This document shows positions 1-8,991 of a stretch of 64,000 nucleotides of DNA, one piece after another (position 1 is the first letter of the stretch; each line of letters begins with the position of its first letter). Source of the stretch: DASPGQ01 sp035457705 (GTDB lineage Bacteria; Acidobacteriota; Vicinamibacteria; Marinacidobacterales; SMYC01); assembly GCA_035457705.1 (NCBI GenBank), contig DATIBD010000015.1, positions 1 to 64,000 on the forward strand, written 5' to 3'. The notes beneath the pieces were generated by a model, which was not told where the DNA came from, did no database searches, and saw nothing but the letters and a program-made list of their open reading frames with translations. The position numbers and the translations under genes were made by a program.

Positions 1-143
1 GTTTGGTACAGAGTCTTCCCTCAAGTACCGCGCCAGGAAACGAAGTCAGAGCCAATCCACTCGAGCCTTCGAGCGGCCTCCCAGGTACGCAACCGTGCCT
101 TCGGGAGAGATCTAGCCATTGACAACCGGGGGCCTGATAGGAG

Positions 144-461
144 TTAGCCCGGTTCTTCGGGACTCTTGCCCTTACCCTGCCAAGGGACATCCGACCGCTC
201 AAGGTGCAGGACAGCGGAGATCACGATTCGATTCTTGCGAATCCGATAAAACACGCCGTATGGGAAGCGACGTGTAATCGCGTGCCGGATGTCCTCGTGA
301 ACGACCTGGAACTGCTCGGGATTGACTTCGACTCGCCGGATAGCGTTCTCGACTTCAGAAACAAAGTCCACGCCAAGGCCTTCCCGCTGCTTCTCGTACC
401 ACCTGGCAGCGCGTCGTACATCCGCCTTCGCGCGGCTTCGAACAACGAGCTCGTAGCTCAC
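144..461 (-). CDS. RelE/ParE-family toxin
   Basis: Small basic protein (105 aa) of the RelE/ParE mRNase or gyrase-poison fold. The core YELVVRSRAKADVRRAARWY followed by FPYGVFYRI and a C-terminal hydrophobic strand (IVISAVLHL) is the usual layout of this family. I choose the GTG at 461 because it overlaps the stop of the upstream antitoxin gene by 4 bp (GTGA), a normal coupling arrangement, and places the conserved YEL strand at the N terminus; a GTG at 497 would add 12 residues with no family resemblance. It is the second gene of a two-gene toxin-antitoxin operon. RelE versus ParE target cannot be told from the sequence. Confidence 0.8.
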   Translation of the reverse strand: MSYELVVRSRAKADVRRAARWYEKQREGLGVDFVSEVENAIRRVEVNPEQFQVVHEDIRHAITRRFPYGVFYRIRKNRIVISAVLHLERSDVPWQGKGKSPEEPG

Positions 462-682
462 AGGTTCCGGAGAATGTCTTCCTTCGCATTGGACCACGGT
501 TCGAAACCGTCCGGGTTCTGCTCCTCATCGAGAATCCGCTCGTCCAGCAGGCGACGTTGAGCATCGCTCAATGGACGGCGAGCGACTTCCTCGGCGATCT
601 CGTCCCAAAGGTCTTGCACCAGACGAATCTTCTCGTCGGAATCGAGCTCACGAAACTGGGTCAAAATTGGCTCGGTACTCAT
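458..682 (-). CDS. Addiction-module antitoxin (short, acidic)
   Basis: 74-residue acidic protein that matches the small antitoxin family usually paired with RelE/ParE toxins: an N-terminal helix (ILTQFRELDSDEKIRLVQDL), a WDEIA motif, the LSDAQRRLLDERI helix, and a C-terminal DG-containing toxin-binding tail. It precedes the toxin gene and overlaps it by 4 bp, so the two are co-translated. ATG at 682 is chosen; a GTG two codons upstream (688) is also possible. The antitoxin would neutralise the toxin and probably autoregulate the pair, but no clear operator is visible upstream. Confidence 0.8.
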   Translation of the reverse strand: MSTEPILTQFRELDSDEKIRLVQDLWDEIAEEVARRPLSDAQRRLLDERILDEEQNPDGFEPWSNAKEDILRNL

Positions 683-909
683 GCCCACGTTCAGTTTAGC
701 TCTATCGTTTCAGCGAGGCTACTATTGAGTGCCGCTGCTGCCAGCCCCACCGTACCGTATATCCGTGTACAGGAAGGAAGCGTCCCCCCAAACGTTTATG
801 GAATACCATTGACCAGGCGCCCCTTGGGTTGGTCCATCACCTCCGGTATCGCCACCGGTGTCACGGCAATGAGCTTCAAAGGAGATGGGAACGCCACGGC
901 TCGATGATC

Positions 910-3021
910 CTACCGCTCTACCTTCTCAACCTTCAGGAACTCCATCGCCAGGGCGGCGTTGCGCCCCTTGAACTCGGGGTCCGACTGTCGAGGCACTTCG
1001 GAATACGTGAAGAGGAAGCTATTGACTCCGGATCTCGAGCACCAGGCCGGCACCCGGAACTCGTAATCCCTCCATCCTTCCGACATTTTCGCCTGGCCGA
1101 CGGCCGTTCCATTGACACTGAGCTCGAGATCGGGAAGCGGGTCGTACCATTCCGGTCGGGCGCGCACGACGACTCGCAGCTCGCCAGGGACTCGAAGGGG
1201 CACTCGCAGCCAGGATCGACGGCCGCGAGAGCGGCGGAAGCTCGTCATGCCCTCGGAGTCGGGCTCGAACCAGCCCGGCCCCACGAGATCGCTCGTCGGG
1301 TCTCGGCCCAGCTCGAGCTTCCCCGCGAGCTCCATCCGACCGTCGTCGAGCCAGATGGGCTTCCTCCGCCAGATCACGTCGTAGCCGACAGGCTCGTAGT
1401 TTCGCTCGACGAACTCCGCCAATTCGGGCGAGAACAGCCTCAGGTTTCGGTCCAGGAAAACGAGCTTGGGGTCGACTCGCCCCGAGGCGAGGTCGTCGTA
1501 GAGGCGTTCTCGCTGGCCGCGGCTGACCAGGGGGAATTCTTCCTGGAGCAGCCAGTAGAAGTGGGCGTGGGGCCGAAACAAGCCAAATCCGGTGAATCCG
1601 TCCATGACCGGGTCGGTGGGCTTCGTGCTTGCCATGACGAAGGCGATCTGCTCGAGCGTCTTCCGATACTTCGCGTTGGAGGGACGCGTCAGGTCGTAAA
1701 TGCGGTGGAGGGGAGCGATGCTCGAAGCCGCGAGAAATGTCACCAGAAACCAATCGCGCTGTCCCGCGAGCAAAAGGAACAGGCCGACGACGGCGACCGC
1801 CAGCCATACGAAGACGTAGATCTCGGTGAAGACAGCGGGCTGCACCCAGCGAATCACGAGCCAGAGGCCCGCTCCCACCAAGAGGGCGAGAGCGATGCCG
1901 AACGGCAGGGAATGAGCGCGCTCGGTCTCGAGACTATCTCGCGCGAGGCAATCCACCAATCGCACCAAGGAAGACGCGGCGAAAATCGCCAGGAGCGGTT
2001 GAAACATCAAATAGTACTGGTGATACGGGAGCGGAGTCAGGAAGAGGCCGGCGAACAGAGAAAGAGCCGAGAGCACCAGAATCGGGTCCCCGCGTCGCGA
2101 GCCTTCCCGACCGAGCATGCCGACGAAGCCGAGAGCGCATCCGAGGAGTCCCAGGACGACGAGGAGGGGATTCTCTCCGACGAAGACCTCGAGCAAGGGG
2201 ATGGGCGACATCGTCGTCGTCTCACCATAGGTCAGGTTCAGGAAAAAGTTGAGCTCGACGAACTCCCGTAGGGCTCCCTGATAGGCGAAGGTGCCGAGCG
2301 TGAGGGCGATCGGGATGAGGAATCCAGCCGTTTGCGCCAGCAAATCGAGGAACCGGCCGGCCAGTCTTCCTCGACCTCGAGGATCGCCGACGTACCAGAG
2401 CATGGCCAGGGCGAAGCCCGGCCCGACCAAGAGGAACTTCTGGGTGAACATCAGCGCGGAGCCGAGAAACACCCCGGACATGGCGAAGCGAAGGCGTTGC
2501 GGGAGCGGTGACGGCGTGCCGCGAATGGCTCCGACGAGAGTCACGAGACAAGCCAAAAACAGCGGCAGCGAAAAAACGTCGGGCCGGACTTCGATGGTTT
2601 TCGTCAGAAAGATCGTGTCGAGTCCGAGCAGAACCGTTCCCACCCAGGCCACTCTTGCCCCTCTCCACAACCGACCGAGGCGAAAGCTCAGCAGCAAGCT
2701 GATCCCGGCGAGGAGCAAGGCGATGGTTCGGGCAAGATAGAAGAAGGCGAACGTCTCGGTAACGCTCGTCTCGACCTGGAAGAACGAAAAGAGTGGCGCT
2801 ACGAGATAGAAGAACCCCGGCGTATGGTTCTCGAAAAAGTCCCGATAGGGCAGCATGCCCTTGGACACCGACCACGCACAGTGCAAGTGGGCGAGCTCAT
2901 CCGGGTCGATCGCCGACAGGAGTGCGAGGGGGAGTCGCATCCCGTAGAGGAGAACAACCAGCGCGAGCGCCGCCAGCAGCAACGGCCTGCCGATCTCTCG
3001 CATGGGTGACGGAGCTACCAT
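910..3021 (-). CDS. GT39/ArnT-like polytopic glycosyltransferase
   Basis: Inner-membrane protein of about 700 residues with roughly a dozen hydrophobic segments in its first 500 residues and a soluble C-terminal domain. The first extracytoplasmic loop contains IDPDELAHLH, the acidic motif expected of the GT39/PMT/ArnT (GT-C fold) enzymes that use polyprenyl-phosphate sugars. The C-terminal 150 residues are hydrophilic and beta-rich (ends near MEFLKVEKVER). Start: ATG at 3021 overlaps the TGG-TAG end of the upstream gene, giving MVAPSPMREIG; the ATG at 3003 (MREIG) is an alternative. Third gene of an operon with GT2 and GT39-PA14 proteins; likely role is glycosylation of lipid, protein or polysaccharide at the envelope. 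Acceptor unknown. Confidence 0.75.
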   Translation of the reverse strand: MVAPSPMREIGRPLLLAALALVVLLYGMRLPLALLSAIDPDELAHLHCAWSVSKGMLPYRDFFENHTPGFFYLVAPLFSFFQVETSVTETFAFFYLARTIALLLAGISLLLSFRLGRLWRGARVAWVGTVLLGLDTIFLTKTIEVRPDVFSLPLFLACLVTLVGAIRGTPSPLPQRLRFAMSGVFLGSALMFTQKFLLVGPGFALAMLWYVGDPRGRGRLAGRFLDLLAQTAGFLIPIALTLGTFAYQGALREFVELNFFLNLTYGETTTMSPIPLLEVFVGENPLLVVLGLLGCALGFVGMLGREGSRRGDPILVLSALSLFAGLFLTPLPYHQYYLMFQPLLAIFAASSLVRLVDCLARDSLETERAHSLPFGIALALLVGAGLWLVIRWVQPAVFTEIYVFVWLAVAVVGLFLLLAGQRDWFLVTFLAASSIAPLHRIYDLTRPSNAKYRKTLEQIAFVMASTKPTDPVMDGFTGFGLFRPHAHFYWLLQEEFPLVSRGQRERLYDDLASGRVDPKLVFLDRNLRLFSPELAEFVERNYEPVGYDVIWRRKPIWLDDGRMELAGKLELGRDPTSDLVGPGWFEPDSEGMTSFRRSRGRRSWLRVPLRVPGELRVVVRARPEWYDPLPDLELSVNGTAVGQAKMSEGWRDYEFRVPAWCSRSGVNSFLFTYSEVPRQSDPEFKGRNAALAMEFLKVEKVER

Positions 3022-5627
3022 TCGGGAGTCACGCGAAACGCATGAAAATCGACGATCAGCCCATGGATCGTCGTCCAGTTCCAGACCGCGATCACCGAAA
3101 AAAGCAGGCCGACGAGACGAAGCCGGCCAATACGGCCTCCGGCCCAGAGGATGGGGGCGAGATGCAAGGGAAGCATGAGAGGCATCAGATGCTTGGTCAT
3201 CCTCCAGTCCACCGACGTGAAGACGGCCGCGGTAATCAGGGTCCAGCACAGAAAGAGGCCCGTGAAGGAATCGGTCTCGCCTCGCTCAATGGCGTCCCAC
3301 GTTCCCAGAACCAACGCCAAGATTCCCATCGGCAGCAAGAGGTATGCCGTGTGCTCCCAGAGCTCGATCCAGAGCGCACCCGGGCCGAGGTAGCCTGTGT
3401 ATCCGAGCGGGTTGTGGTGAACCAGTCGATCCATGAGGTGCGTCCTCACGTGCTCGAGCCAGAACGCATCGAAATCGATCGCCATGCCATACGCCCAGTA
3501 AACGGCCGTGCCGAAGCCGAACCCGAGAACAACGGGGTTGAGCGCAGCCCGAAGCACGTTACTTCGCCAGAGCTTGGGAGTGCGGACGACTTGCCACAGG
3601 CCAACCGCCACTGGCAACAAGATCAGCTTGTGATTAGCTAGTGCCGCCAGGCCAGCCGTGAGGAAGCACGTCGCGTAAGAGTACCGCTCGGGGCGGCGCA
3701 TGAACCTTTCGAGGGTGAGAAGAGTCAAGAGCAGCAAGAAGTTGGAGATGGCGAAGTATCCCCCGTAGCTCGACCGAACGGTGACTTCGGGACTCGTCGC
3801 ATAGGCCATTCCGCCGAGCAGGGCCAACCAGGTCGGCGCGATGCGACCGATCCAAAGGACCAAGAGCGACACCGTGACGGCTGCCAGGAACACGCTCGGC
3901 GTCCGCGTCGCGAGCGTGTGTGGAGCATCCGCGTAGTGCTGGTAGATCATCCTCATCTCCGAGGACGTCACTGGGATGCGCTCGTGCCCATTCGCGAGCG
4001 GTGGATCGACGACGTAGTCGGAGTCAAGCACCCCGACGACTCGGCGTTCGCCGAGCGTGGCCGGAGGCTCGAAGGGCTCGCCTCGCTCCGCGGCGAGGGC
4101 GCGTCGTGAAGCCGCATCGTAGTACGACAGGTGGTCCATCTCGTCGAAGTACAGGAACGATCCGGCAACGTAGATATGAAGAAGGAGCGGGTGGGCGAAA
4201 TAGTAGAACGTTTCTCGGTCGGTGAGAAGGAAAGGCTCGAGCCTCGTCAGTAGCCCGTATCCCGTGCCCTGGACCTCGAAATCGTGGTCGGATTGGGGTG
4301 GAACCACTCGCTCGGCACCGAAAAAAAAGAGCAGGTAAGAGCCCAGAAACGAGGCGCCGGCAAGCGTCCACGCTCGCCGGTCAAACCTCGGGCTCCAGGA
4401 ACCGAGACGGCGCGACAGAGTGACCGCGGCCAGGCCGACGTTGGTCAGGATCCACGTGACGTTCCAGGCCGAGCCGCCGGTCAACGGGACACCGACCAGG
4501 AAAAAGAGTGAAACGATCGCGACGAAGAGGCTCAGGGAGAACGTGAGTCCCCAGGGAAGCCAGAGCCCGTTCGCCCGGCGACCGAAAAAAGCGATCGCGA
4601 GGGGAAAGCCCGGAGCCAGGAATAAGACGACGTTGACGGCGAGCGAGCGCAGGAGTCCAAGCTCGACCAGAGCTCGGTCGGGGTGGACCAACACGAACGG
4701 CAGGTTGAGTATGCCGGTCAGGAGGAGTGCCTTGGCAGTGGCTCGCGTTTCGGTTTTCGACAGGCTCGGCTCGGCACTTTCGAGCAAACCGGTCGACCGG
4801 AGCGCGATTCCGATCTCCCGACTCGCTATCTTCCCCAGCCTCCTCGAGGCCTCCAGGGCGCGAATACGGGCCCGGTTGCCGGACCCCAGGAGCAGGCAGA
4901 AAGCACCGAGCCAGAGAAACGCCGATGAAAAGGTCTCGAGTACGTTCGCGAACATGCGTTCCCGAAGCGCCGTGGCAGAGAGGAGGCTCACCTCGTCACT
5001 GAGATAGTGGTCTAGCGGGAGCAGCTCGACCGCGCCCGGCCGATCCCATTGAAGCTCGAGAACTGCGGGTCCGCGCTGCTGTTCGTAGCGCAGGCGGAAT
5101 CGGTGGAGCGCGGCTTCCATATCCAGCTCGGCCGAGCCCGTTCCATCGAGAACCATCCGGCCGTCGATTTGGAGCGAGCAACGGTCGTCACACCGCGCCT
5201 CGAAGCGGTGGGCGCCGGATTCAGGCACCATCAAGTAGCCTGTGATGTCGAGCGCGACTCGTCCGCGTCGGCCCGAGATGCGTTGCAAATCCGCACGGTC
5301 GACGATGTGGAAGGAGTCGAGATCGGTCTGGCGACCAGGGCTCGTGTCAGGACGGGATAGGTCGTAGACCGACACCGCTTTCGGGGGCGGCGTGCGGGTT
5401 ACGACCCCGAGCCAAACGGGAAGGGAGAGGACGAGTGCCGTCAGTGCCAGTGTAATTCCGAGGATGACGGCGCGTCGCGGACCGGCGGTGCGCCAGAAAA
5501 AGAGGGCGAGAACGGCCGACGCGACCAGCCACCCAAGGCTCAGTTCCGGAACGATAGGACCGATCCGCGCTCCCTGCTGGCCGAGGGCCCGAGCACCGGC
5601 CGTCGCCGTGTAGATGCCAAAGAACAC
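3015..5627 (-). CDS. GT39-like membrane glycosyltransferase with an embedded PA14-like domain
   Basis: 870-residue polytopic membrane protein. Residues about 1-75 contain two membrane segments; residues about 100-190 form a soluble beta-rich block (FHIVDRADLQ, YLMVPESGAHRFEARC, LQIDGRMVLDG, LRYEQQRGPAVLELQWDRPG) that reads as a PA14-like carbohydrate-binding domain; the rest is a GT-C style bundle of about a dozen helices. The acidic loop near FYYFAHPLLLH and FLYFDEMDHLSYYD lies before the later helices. Start is a GTG at 5627; upstream codons in frame are open for about 100 nt to the GT2 stop but offer no ATG/GTG/TTG, so the start is uncertain. It is between the GT2 and the second GT39 gene and overlaps the latter by 7 bp. 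Confidence 0.7.
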   Translation of the reverse strand: MFFGIYTATAGARALGQQGARIGPIVPELSLGWLVASAVLALFFWRTAGPRRAVILGITLALTALVLSLPVWLGVVTRTPPPKAVSVYDLSRPDTSPGRQTDLDSFHIVDRADLQRISGRRGRVALDITGYLMVPESGAHRFEARCDDRCSLQIDGRMVLDGTGSAELDMEAALHRFRLRYEQQRGPAVLELQWDRPGAVELLPLDHYLSDEVSLLSATALRERMFANVLETFSSAFLWLGAFCLLLGSGNRARIRALEASRRLGKIASREIGIALRSTGLLESAEPSLSKTETRATAKALLLTGILNLPFVLVHPDRALVELGLLRSLAVNVVLFLAPGFPLAIAFFGRRANGLWLPWGLTFSLSLFVAIVSLFFLVGVPLTGGSAWNVTWILTNVGLAAVTLSRRLGSWSPRFDRRAWTLAGASFLGSYLLFFFGAERVVPPQSDHDFEVQGTGYGLLTRLEPFLLTDRETFYYFAHPLLLHIYVAGSFLYFDEMDHLSYYDAASRRALAAERGEPFEPPATLGERRVVGVLDSDYVVDPPLANGHERIPVTSSEMRMIYQHYADAPHTLATRTPSVFLAAVTVSLLVLWIGRIAPTWLALLGGMAYATSPEVTVRSSYGGYFAISNFLLLLTLLTLERFMRRPERYSYATCFLTAGLAALANHKLILLPVAVGLWQVVRTPKLWRSNVLRAALNPVVLGFGFGTAVYWAYGMAIDFDAFWLEHVRTHLMDRLVHHNPLGYTGYLGPGALWIELWEHTAYLLLPMGILALVLGTWDAIERGETDSFTGLFLCWTLITAAVFTSVDWRMTKHLMPLMLPLHLAPILWAGGRIGRLRLVGLLFSVIAVWNWTTIHGLIVDFHAFRVTPEW

Positions 5628-5732
5628 CGAGCCCAGCAGGATGCGAAAGAGGGAAGAGCCTGGTCTTTGGTCGCCGTAGCCTTGGCGAAGGCGGCTTGGC
5701 GTAGCTGGCTCCCGGTTCAGAACGTAACGATC

Positions 5733-6476
5733 TTACGCGTCCCGCGAACGGAGCATTTCCAATTCTTCCGCCAGACGCTCCCGGTTGCGAAGTCCGTGGC
5801 GGAGCGCACCGAACGTCTCCAAGATGTATCGGAGCGAGCTCCACACATCGACCGAGGAGGAGTCCTCGGCGTAACGAGTCGGAATCGCGACCTCTTTGAT
5901 CTGAAAACCGAGCAGCACGGCTTGAATCACCATCTGAGAATCGAAGACGAACCGGTCCGAGAATCGATGGTACCCGATGATCTGGAGAAACCTCCGAGAG
6001 TAAGCCTTCATTCCGCTGTGAAGCTCGGTAAAAGACGTGCCGAGGAAGAAGTTCTCGACGTGGGTGGTCACGCGGTTCCCCACGTATCGATGAAACGGCA
6101 TGCCGCCCGCCATCGGTCGCCCGTTCTCGGCGAAGCGAGACCCGAACGAGAAATCCGCCCGACCCGCGAGGATCGGTTCGACGAGAGCGGGTACGCGATG
6201 GGGTGAGTATTGATAGTCCGGGTGGAGCAGGACGACGATGTCCGCGCCCTCCTCGAGAGCCCAGTCGTAGCACGTCTTCTGATTGGCGCCGTAGCCGCGG
6301 TTGTCGGCGTGGCGCTTCACTCTCAGCCCCAGAGACTCTGCCACCTGCACGGTGTCGTCGGGGCTGCAATCGTCGACGACGAGCACCTCGTCGTAGCAGT
6401 TCCGAGGAATCGCTAGGTACGTCTTCTCGAGTGTTCGCGCCGCGTTGTAGGCGGGCATGGTGATGATGGTTCGCAC
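5733..6476 (-). CDS. Family 2 glycosyltransferase (polyprenyl-phosphate sugar synthase type)
   Basis: 247-residue GT2 enzyme. The N terminus MRTIITMPAYNAARTLEKTY is the classical nucleotide-sugar-binding start of GT-A folds; VLVVDDCSPDDT is the first Asp motif and IVVLLHPDYQYSP the metal-binding region. There is no C-terminal membrane pair, so it resembles the catalytic domain of dolichyl/undecaprenyl-phosphate sugar synthases. It is the first gene of the minus-strand operon that continues with two GT39-type enzymes, which use exactly such lipid-linked sugars. The inferred pathway is: this enzyme makes the polyprenyl-phosphate sugar and the GT-C proteins transfer it on the periplasmic side. 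The donor sugar cannot be deduced. Confidence 0.88.
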   Translation of the reverse strand: MRTIITMPAYNAARTLEKTYLAIPRNCYDEVLVVDDCSPDDTVQVAESLGLRVKRHADNRGYGANQKTCYDWALEEGADIVVLLHPDYQYSPHRVPALVEPILAGRADFSFGSRFAENGRPMAGGMPFHRYVGNRVTTHVENFFLGTSFTELHSGMKAYSRRFLQIIGYHRFSDRFVFDSQMVIQAVLLGFQIKEVAIPTRYAEDSSSVDVWSSLRYILETFGALRHGLRNRERLAEELEMLRSRDA

Positions 6477-6518
6477 TCGTCCCGCATGTTATGTCACCCC
6501 CCGAGGTGTTTCAACATC

Positions 6519-6641
6519 TACTCAAATGCCCTGGCGGGACTCGTGATCGATCGACCGCTCCGGCTCGGGCTGCTTACGGCGCGGCAAGCGCGCCGGGCTC
6601 GCTCCGCTCGCGCAGGGTGAGCTGAGTTCTTCATCACCCTG
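6519..6641 (-). repeat. Intergenic structured repeat, copy C (minus orientation)
   Basis: About 123 bp between the GT2 start and the DegT gene. Read on the minus strand it runs from a degenerate GGGTGATGAAGAA end to GGCATTTGAGTA and is clearly the same element as the two tandem copies at 42.2-42.4 kb; the central 40 bp (including GCGAGCGGAGCGAGC and GGCGCGCTTGCCGCGCC) is nearly identical to copy B. It contains a perfect 6-bp stem, GGCGCG with CGCGCC, closed by a 5-nt loop. It encodes no protein. It ends about 25 bp before the GTG of the aminotransferase gene, so it could influence that gene's leader. Confidence 0.75.
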
Positions 6642-6665
6642 TCTGGGAGACGCTAGAATACAGCC

Positions 6666-7790
6666 GTGCAGGCCACCATCCCGCTCGTCGATCTCGCCGA
6701 GCAGCACGGCCCGATCCGGGCGAAGCTCATCGCTGCTTTCACCCGCTGCCTCGACCGAAACCGCTTCATCCTGGGTCCCGAGGTCGAGCGGTTCGAGGCA
6801 GCCATCGCCGAGTATTGTGGCGTTCGGTTCGCCATCGGTGTTTCGTCGGGAACCGACGCCCTGCTGGCGACGGCGATGTCTCTCGGGATCGCGGGGGGCG
6901 ACGAGGTGGTGACGAGCCCGTATTCCTTTTTTGCTACCGCTGGCGTCATCGCCCGACTCGGTGCGACCCCGGTGTTCTCCGAGGTCAACGCCTCGACCCT
7001 AAATCTCGATCCCATGAGACTCGAAGAGCGGCTCACCGAGAAGACGAAAGCCATCATCCCCGTCCACCTCTTCGGGAAGCTCGCCGACATGGAACCGATC
7101 CTCGAGATCGCCGAGCGATGGGGCATCCCGGTCGTCGAGGACGCCGCCCAAGCCATTGGCGCGAGCGACGACAAGGGCAGAATGGCTGGCAGTGTCGGGA
7201 CCGCGGGAACACTCTCTTTCTACCCGAGCAAGAACCTGGCCGCTCTCGGCGATGCGGGGATGGTCTTGACGAACGATGCGGGCCTGTCGGAGTCGGTTCG
7301 CCGCATCCGGACTCACGGGGGGACAGAAGAATATTTTCACGATACCGTCGGCGGTAATTTCCGGCTCGACGCGGTTCAGGCCGCGCTTCTCGAGGTCAAA
7401 CTCGAGTGTCTCGACGAGTGGACACGGATGAGAAGAGAAAGGGCCGCCTCGTACGATGAGTTGTTCGATCGGAGCGGACTCGTTTCCGAAGGTAAGGTAC
7501 AGCCTCCCCAGGCCACGGCCGATCATGTCTACCACAAGTACGTCATTCGGACCCGGCGCCGCGACGAGCTCAAGGAGCATCTCGCCTCGAATGGGATTGG
7601 CACCGCGGTCTATTACCCCCTCCCGCTCCACCTCCAACCGTGTTTTCGAGCGCTCGGATATCGGGAAGGAAGCTTCCCGGTGGCCGAGGCGGGCGCCAGA
7701 GAAACGCTCGCTATCCCCATGTACCCGGAACTGACGCAAAATCAACAAGAACGCGTAGTTGCGCAGATCGTGGAATTCTTCCGCGGGTGA
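6666..7790 (+). CDS. DegT/DnrJ/EryC1/StrS PLP-dependent sugar aminotransferase
   Basis: 374-residue PLP enzyme of the DegT/DnrJ/EryC1 family, which transaminates nucleotide-linked keto-sugars. Typical landmarks: N-terminal IPLVDLAEQHGPI, the GTDALLATAMSLGI cofactor-phosphate region, the VVEDAAQAIGA motif, and SFYPSKNLAALGDAGM with the Schiff-base lysine. The middle GGNFRLDAVQAALLEVKL and the C-terminal YYPLPLHLQPCF segments are also family hallmarks. Start is GTG at 6666 (MQATIPLVDL), immediately after an intergenic repeat. With the neighbouring glycosyltransferases it suggests amino-sugar decoration of an envelope glycan. Exact sugar substrate cannot be assigned. Confidence 0.9.
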   Translation: MQATIPLVDLAEQHGPIRAKLIAAFTRCLDRNRFILGPEVERFEAAIAEYCGVRFAIGVSSGTDALLATAMSLGIAGGDEVVTSPYSFFATAGVIARLGATPVFSEVNASTLNLDPMRLEERLTEKTKAIIPVHLFGKLADMEPILEIAERWGIPVVEDAAQAIGASDDKGRMAGSVGTAGTLSFYPSKNLAALGDAGMVLTNDAGLSESVRRIRTHGGTEEYFHDTVGGNFRLDAVQAALLEVKLECLDEWTRMRRERAASYDELFDRSGLVSEGKVQPPQATADHVYHKYVIRTRRRDELKEHLASNGIGTAVYYPLPLHLQPCFRALGYREGSFPVAEAGARETLAIPMYPELTQNQQERVVAQIVEFFRG

Positions 7791-7823
7791 AACAAACGGC
7801 ACGAGACGGACGTCATCAATACG

Positions 7824-8984
7824 ATGCGTAGAACGGTCTTCTTAACCGCAGCCGTGGCGCTCGGTGGGCTCTTGGCGTTCCGGGTCTACCAGGAATCGGG
7901 TGCCGGAACCGACGGATCGAAGGGTGGAGGTTCGGGCGGACCGGGGTCTCGTGCCCAGGTGGTCGAGGCCGCGACACCCGAGTCGAGCCGGATCACGGAG
8001 CAGGTCTCTCTGGTGGGGTCGCTCCGGGCCGCACAGCGGGTGGAGGTTACTCCCAAGCTCAGCGGGCGGGTGGTCGAGATCCGAGTCGACCGGGGCGACT
8101 GGGTGGGGGCGGGGCAGGTCATCGCCCGACTCGAGGACGACGAGCTCCGTCAGCAGGTCCGGCGCGCCGAAGCCGCTCTGCAGGTAGCCGAAGCGTCAGT
8201 CGCGCAGCGTGAAGCCGAGCTCGCCGGAAGACAGCTCGAGCTGGACCGGTTGCAGAACCTCGCCCGCGACGGGGTCGTCTCTTCGCAGCAGCTCCAGCAA
8301 GCCGAGACCAACCTTCAGGTGTCGAACGCTCAGAAAGCTCTCGCTCGTGCCCAGGTGGCTCAGGCCGAGGCCGAGCTCGAAGAGCTCAGAATCCGTCTCG
8401 GTCAAACCGAGATTGTCTCGCCGCTCACCGGCTCGGTGGCGCAGCGTTACATCGATGTCGGGGCGCTCGTCTCCTCTTCCACTCCGCTTGTGCTGATTCT
8501 CGATCTTTCCACCGTCAAGACCGTCGTCAACGTCCCGGAGCGCGAGATCAACAAGATCGCGGTGGGCAACCAGGCACGAGTCGTGGTGGATGCTCTTGCC
8601 GGCCGGGAATTCCAAGGCCGCGTTCTGCGGATCTCGCCTCTTCTCGACGCCCAGACCCGCACCGCTCCGGTCGAGATCGAGCTCGACAACCGCGATGGCC
8701 TTCTCAAAGCGGAAATGTTCGCCCGCGTGGACTTGAACCTTGAGGCCGACCGAGACGCACTCATGATTCCCCGGGACTCGCTCGTTTACCGGAGCAATCG
8801 GCCCGGAGTTTTCGTCATCGACGGCGAATCCGTACGGTTCCAAGCCGTAGTGACGGGTGTTGCCGAGGGAGATCGCATCGAAGTCGTCTCGGGTCTGAGC
8901 GTAGGCGAGACCATCGTGGCTCGCGGCGCCAACCTGCTGAAGACCGGTGATTCGGTTCGCGTCATGCACCCGGAAGGAGACTAG
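7824..8984 (+). CDS. RND efflux periplasmic adaptor (membrane fusion protein)
   Basis: 386 residues. An N-terminal hydrophobic anchor (residues about 5-22) is followed by a Gly/Ser-rich linker, a lipoyl-like half (VGSLRAAQRVEVTPKLSGRV, then DRGDWVGAGQVIARLEDDEL), a long alanine/glutamate-rich alpha-helical hairpin (about 100-190), the second lipoyl half (IVSPLTGSVAQRYIDVGALV) and beta-barrel/membrane-proximal domains. It would link the inner-membrane RND pump to an outer-membrane channel in the periplasm. The RND gene starts 7 bp downstream, so they form one transcription unit. No outer-membrane factor gene lies in the window, so the channel must be borrowed from elsewhere. Substrate unknown. 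Confidence 0.9.
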   Translation: MRRTVFLTAAVALGGLLAFRVYQESGAGTDGSKGGGSGGPGSRAQVVEAATPESSRITEQVSLVGSLRAAQRVEVTPKLSGRVVEIRVDRGDWVGAGQVIARLEDDELRQQVRRAEAALQVAEASVAQREAELAGRQLELDRLQNLARDGVVSSQQLQQAETNLQVSNAQKALARAQVAQAEAELEELRIRLGQTEIVSPLTGSVAQRYIDVGALVSSSTPLVLILDLSTVKTVVNVPEREINKIAVGNQARVVVDALAGREFQGRVLRISPLLDAQTRTAPVEIELDNRDGLLKAEMFARVDLNLEADRDALMIPRDSLVYRSNRPGVFVIDGESVRFQAVVTGVAEGDRIEVVSGLSVGETIVARGANLLKTGDSVRVMHPEGD

Positions 8985-8991
8985 CAGGCTC

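Noticed and set aside
1..146. Open plus-strand frame from the window start to about 146, ending SQVRNRAFGRDLAIDNRG and a stop
   Set aside because: Could be the 3' end of a gene outside the window, but it has no recognisable family and shows no codon bias strong enough to call.
829..2271. Long plus-strand ORF opposite the GT39 gene
   Set aside because: Shadow of the minus-strand membrane protein: Arg/Glu/His-rich, no family match, and its frame mirrors the third-position bias of the real gene.
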